Of a stretch of 34,265 nucleotides of DNA, positions 30,985 through 34,265 are shown one piece after another. Within the stretch, counting starts at the first letter, position 1; every line of letters begins with the position of its first letter. Made by a program: the position numbers and the translations under genes. This DNA comes from UBA11524 sp964383815. Its GTDB lineage: Bacteria > Bacillota > Clostridia > Christensenellales > Aristaeellaceae. Location of the stretch: positions 1 through 34,265 of the forward strand of contig CAYLIC010000024.1 of the NCBI GenBank assembly GCA_964383815.1, given 5' to 3'. Below the pieces are notes generated by a model. That model did no database searches and was not told the DNA's origin. It was given only the letters and a program-made list of their open reading frames with translations.

Positions 30985-32475
30985 AGAACAGTAGTGTTGC
31001 CGTTTCGCCCGCATGAAGCGATACAAAGCAGGCATCGTTTTCCGCCTGGTTGCCTTGCTGCTATTGACATGCCTGTTTTCCAGAGAAATCGAGGGAGTAG
31101 CAACCAAGTGCCCACCAGGCCCAGGTAGCATCCTCGCAGCTGGGGGTAGCCAAGCGCCGCAGGTCGGTGTTGTGGTGGGCCGTCCATCCGCCGCAATGGT
31201 AGTACTGCCGTGCAGCCGCCTGGCCTTCATGGGCCAGTTCCTACACCAGGCGCAACAACGGCTCCGCGCATTGGCCCAGGTGGAAAGGCGTACTGGGCCA
31301 GTAGTTCATTTCCAGGTTGATATTGATGGTATTGTTGCTTGCCCGCGGCGGCGAAACCATGCCATTCCAAATGCCCTGCAGGTTCAGGGGTCCATACCCA
31401 AGCGCAAGCCGGCAATGGTCAGGTTTCGGGTCACCTGTACTGCAAGCGCACAGGGTCAACCGCTGGCTGGTTGGCAGGTCCCCCGATACCGAGGCGCCAA
31501 GCTCCATGGAAAAGCCGTCAAACAGCGGTGTTACGTCTGGAAGGTGTTCAGCCAGCAGGCAATCATAGCCTTTTTCCGTAGCCTGGTGCAAGTGGTTTTT
31601 CAGCCTTTGCAGCACAGCCTGCGCGTCGCCGCTCCGCTTCCGGCCATGGCCTGCATAGACCGTCCCGGTGCTGATCAGCACCACCGCATAGCTTGCGCCG
31701 ATAACATACACGCACCGTCCATCGCAGCGGATTTTTCCATCGGTTTGAGCAATGCACGCTGCGGCTGCAAAGCGCAGCGCCCGGCTTTCCTCACCCGGTG
31801 GATAAACCAGCATGGGTTTGACCGATGTATTGGAGGGTTCCGCATGTTCCGGCGCAACGCCGCTCACCCAGGCGCAGTTTCCTTGGGCCTGACAGGTGTG
31901 CCTTAGCTGCGAATCCAGCGCTAGTGCAAAATCCAGCAAGCCGTTTGGGGCTTTCAGCCGCACAACGCCCACCTGCGCCGGATAGCTCACAAAGCTGCTC
32001 CGGCGGTAGTGCACACCGTTTCGGACACAGCTTGTTTCCGCCACACTGGTGCGCAGGTTCAGCTCCCCGCGATAATCCGTGCACGGATCCTCGTCTGTCA
32101 AAAGCACCCGGCGCAGGCGCATGTTTCGCCTGTCGTTTTTCTGCCCGATGGTCAGGAAAGCGGAGGCCAGGGGCAGATAGGTCTGCCCCCAAAAGCCTTC
32201 CAGCGCATTGTTAATTAGGCATTGGCCTCCCGGTACTTTCCCTCAAGGGTCAGTCTTCGGGCCTCCATGAATTGACAGAAGAAGCCCGGCTTTTCATACA
32301 GCCATTCGCAGCCAAACCAGAGGGTATCGCGGTTAAGCAGCATGGTTTCCATGGGCACGCCGCCGTCCAGGCTCATGCCCATGCTGCCGTTGCCCGGCAG
32401 GTAACAGTCCTCAAAGGCGTGCTCCGGGTTTTGTTCCCACAGCCTTTCGTTCAAGCGAAGCCTCCAGCAGGACAT
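30983..32475 (-). pseudogene. Decayed GH95 alpha-L-fucosidase-like gene
   Basis: Three reading-frame pieces align in order to GH95. The first (32475-32215) has CYLPGNGSMGMSLDGG and LLNRDTLWFG, then stops at TAA after YREANA. The second frame continues NNALEGFWGQTYLPLA, YRGELNLRTSVAE, and later GPLNLQGIWNGM then NNTININLEMNYWPS, and ends with a TAG after LLRLV at about 31241. The same frame goes on past that TAG with HCGGWTAHHNTDL, and a second TAG follows after GKQACQ; the usual catalytic core after this point is missing and a short C-terminal-like end (VSLHAGETATLLF) follows. So there is one frameshift near 32215, two nonsense codons and a large deletion. Intact GH95 enzymes have about 750-800 aa. 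Its ATG overlaps the GH29 stop (TGATG). Confidence 0.85.
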
Positions 32476-33809
32476 CAGTCAATAAAGTCGTGGAACTGCA
32501 TGGGGACTTTCTTTCCATACACACGCATGGAGCGCATGCGCACGCCCGGTACACGCTTCAAAATTCGCAGGCGGAAGGCATACCCCCGCATCAGCCCCAA
32601 GGGGATAATGCGCTTGTGGCCAATGCTCTGCCCCTTTGCAAGGGGAACCCACTGATCCATGCCATCCTTTGTACACCAGTATTCGGGCCAGCGGGTCTCA
32701 ACCACCCACTCCAGCACATGCTGGCCTTCGGATTGATCCTCCATCAGCTCGACGTACTGGGCGTCCACCGGGCCATCGAACCAAACTTCCATGCGCTCAT
32801 CGTCCAGCAGTTTTTCCGTCATGCCGGCATGCACACCCAGCTCCCTGTTCACTATTTCGCCCAGGCCGCGGAAGCTGTCCACCTGGTCCTGGCTGATCAG
32901 TCCGTCCGTGTCCGGCACGCAGCCAATCAGCAGGTTGGCATTCCGGCCCACGCTGGTCAGGTAGCGCTGGAAAAGGTACTCCGGGCTGTAGGTCTTATCG
33001 GCATCCATGGCGTGATACATCCACCCGCCCTTGTAAGCGTACATCACGTCCCGCACAGGCATGTCCACCTCCACCGGTGCCCAAACCGGGTCGAAGGGAT
33101 CGCCAACGGAATCGCAGGTCACATTGTTCCGCTCCGGCTCCGTCAGGTAATGGGCACAGGACCAGCATTCCGGCACAGCAACACCCTGCTCGCTGCCGCT
33201 CCAGCGCAGCACATTCTGAATGCCCGGGCAGCCGCCAAAGCAAATCAGGTTGGGGGCAATCCGCTTCAGCAGGCCAGGAACATCCGGGCCGCCCTTCTCC
33301 GGGCGAAGGATTCCGCCATCAAACCAGATTTCAAACAGCGGACCATAGTTTACAATCAGCTCCTCCACCTGCCGCAAAAGCAGCTCATTCAGCTTCGCTC
33401 GGTTCAGGGTGCCGTCCGCCTCCATGCACAGGTCATCCAGATGCCGGGCACCCAGGCTGTAATACAGGCCCGGCTTAATGCCGTAGCGGTGGCAGGAGGT
33501 TATAAATTCTCCCACAACATCCCGGGGCACAGCGGAATTGCCCACATGGTAGTCGTGCACCTTGGTGGGCCACAGGCAGAAGCCCGTCCCATGCTTGGCC
33601 GTCAAAAGGGCATACCTGGCGCCAGCAGCCTTGGCCGTCCGCAGCCATTGATCGGTGTCCAGCTTGGCCGGGTTCCACAGCTTCACATCCGGAGCCGGAT
33701 CGCCAAAGCGCCACTGGGGTGCAAATACCTCAATGTCGTAATGGAAAAACACGCCCAGTTCACATTCGTGCCATTGGATCATTTCCGGGGTAGGTTTCGC
33801 AAGTGTCAT
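32475..33809 (-). CDS. GH29 alpha-L-fucosidase, cytoplasmic
   Basis: This 444-aa protein hydrolyses terminal fucose from oligosaccharides. N-terminal barrel features: WHECELGVFFHYD, AKAAGARYALLTAKHGTGF, and GIKPGLYYSLG. The catalytic nucleophile Asp is in FEIWFDGG; NANLLIGCVPDTDG marks the end of the barrel, and a beta-sandwich follows from about residue 330. No signal peptide, so it acts on imported fucosylated substrates, probably host mucin or milk glycans if this is a gut organism. AGGAGGAGAGG precedes the ATG, which overlaps the stop of the araC-type gene as ATGA. The partner GH95 gene downstream is broken. Confidence 0.92.
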   Translation of the reverse strand: MTLAKPTPEMIQWHECELGVFFHYDIEVFAPQWRFGDPAPDVKLWNPAKLDTDQWLRTAKAAGARYALLTAKHGTGFCLWPTKVHDYHVGNSAVPRDVVGEFITSCHRYGIKPGLYYSLGARHLDDLCMEADGTLNRAKLNELLLRQVEELIVNYGPLFEIWFDGGILRPEKGGPDVPGLLKRIAPNLICFGGCPGIQNVLRWSGSEQGVAVPECWSCAHYLTEPERNNVTCDSVGDPFDPVWAPVEVDMPVRDVMYAYKGGWMYHAMDADKTYSPEYLFQRYLTSVGRNANLLIGCVPDTDGLISQDQVDSFRGLGEIVNRELGVHAGMTEKLLDDERMEVWFDGPVDAQYVELMEDQSEGQHVLEWVVETRWPEYWCTKDGMDQWVPLAKGQSIGHKRIIPLGLMRGYAFRLRILKRVPGVRMRSMRVYGKKVPMQFHDFID

Positions 33810-34265
33810 GATTCCTCTCCTCCTGTCTGAAATTGCTTGGGGGTCATTTGGGTAATGGATTTGAATACGCGAAAAAAGTTGCTGAGGTTTTCAAAGCCGC
33901 AGGCGAAGGCAATTTCCGTTACAGAGCGTTCCGGCTCAAGCAGAAGCAGTTCCTGCGCCTGCACCACCCGGAGCATCCTGAGCATTTTGACAAAGGGTAT
34001 GCCCAGTGATTGGCTGAACAGGGTGGAAATGTACGATGGATTGGTGTGCATGGCTGCCGCAACGCTGGTCAGGGTGATTTGCGAGGAGCAGGCATTCTCA
34101 ATCAGGTAAACAAGCGAATCCTTCAAAATGGGTGACGTGCGCCCAATGCTGCAGGCCTCCACCGCCACCTGGCGCAGCCGCATGGCAATCGGCTCGTCCA
34201 GCTCCATGCTCTCCAGGGTCTGCAGGCTTGCATTTTTCGTTTCCGGGCAGCGGAGCAGCAACTGA
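33806..34265 (-). CDS. AraC-family transcriptional regulator (N-terminus outside window)
   Basis: The frame is open to the right edge; about 153 C-terminal residues are visible. Two HTH motifs of the AraC/XylS DNA-binding domain are present: TLTSVAAAMHTNPSYISTLF and, after a linker, SVTEIAFACGFENLSNFFRVFK, followed by TQMTPKQFQ. The missing part should hold an effector-binding domain of 130-200 residues. Its stop overlaps the GH29 start, so it probably regulates the fucosidase genes in response to fucose or a fucosylated sugar. Confidence 0.9.
   Translation of the reverse strand, partial: QLLLRCPETKNASLQTLESMELDEPIAMRLRQVAVEACSIGRTSPILKDSLVYLIENACSSQITLTSVAAAMHTNPSYISTLFSQSLGIPFVKMLRMLRVVQAQELLLLEPERSVTEIAFACGFENLSNFFRVFKSITQMTPKQFQTGGEES

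Noticed and set aside
31013..31906. Plus-strand frame after the ArsR gene
   Set aside because: It is antisense to the GH95 remnant and lies past the ArsR terminator; no start signal or domain.
32490..33830. A 446-codon plus-strand frame opposite the GH29 gene
   Set aside because: The opposite strand encodes an unmistakable GH29 fucosidase; the plus frame has no ribosome site or family motif.

Overview
The window looks like a chromosome segment of a moderately high-GC, endospore-forming Bacillota, most likely class Clostridia. Evidence: a SpoVM-like 26-residue ORF, the N-terminal part of the forespore-type protease LonB, a lysine riboswitch with an intrinsic terminator ahead of asd-dapA-dapB, strong GGAGG ribosome sites, sigma-A promoters with 17-bp spacers, and a Cna_B-type surface adhesin. 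I cannot name a genus.

Layout. (1) 1-4250: a secreted collagen-binding/choice-of-anchor-A adhesin with Cna_B repeats (cut by the left edge), a possible 54-aa ORF, a two-HTH regulator, and a lonB gene broken after about 150 codons. (2) 4456-19578: one long operon with its own promoter and terminator. It encodes a thioredoxin-GH8 fusion, a GT-C-like membrane protein, a degenerate GGDEF protein with an intact I-site, a DUF2334 protein, a processive GT2 synthase, a BcsB-like protein, a tandem two-module GT-C-like protein, a further GT-C protein and UDP-GlcNAc 2-epimerase. Gene order GH8 / GGDEF-like / DUF2334 / GT2 / BcsB-like matches Bacillus ydaJKLMN, and the gene types match Listeria pssZ/pssA-E, so this is a probable c-di-GMP-controlled exopolysaccharide system, enlarged with membrane glycosyltransferase-like proteins and a UDP-ManNAc supply gene. 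(3) 19585-22681, minus strand: asd-dapA-dapB under a lysine riboswitch. (4) 22717-23002, minus strand: a two-TM small protein and SpoVM. (5) 23108-26279: a three-gene operon with a MotA/ZorA-like stator, a MotB/ZorB-like OmpA protein and a membrane-anchored partner of unknown function. (6) 26289-30535: a five-SH3b secreted protein, an MFS exporter preceded by a short leader ORF, and a secreted protein with two peptidoglycan-binding domains. (7) 30534-34265: an orphan Zn/Cd-type ArsR repressor, and on the minus strand an araC - GH29 fucosidase - GH95 pseudogene cluster.

How the parts connect. The exopolysaccharide operon is the centre of the window: GT2 plus the BcsB-like protein would make and export a chain, the I-site protein would gate it with c-di-GMP, GH8 and DUF2334 would trim or bind it, the epimerase would supply ManNAc, and the GT-C proteins could add side sugars outside the membrane. 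Much of the rest (adhesin, SH3b and PG-binding proteins, stator operon, DAP/lysine synthesis, SpoVM) also concerns the cell envelope or spore envelope.
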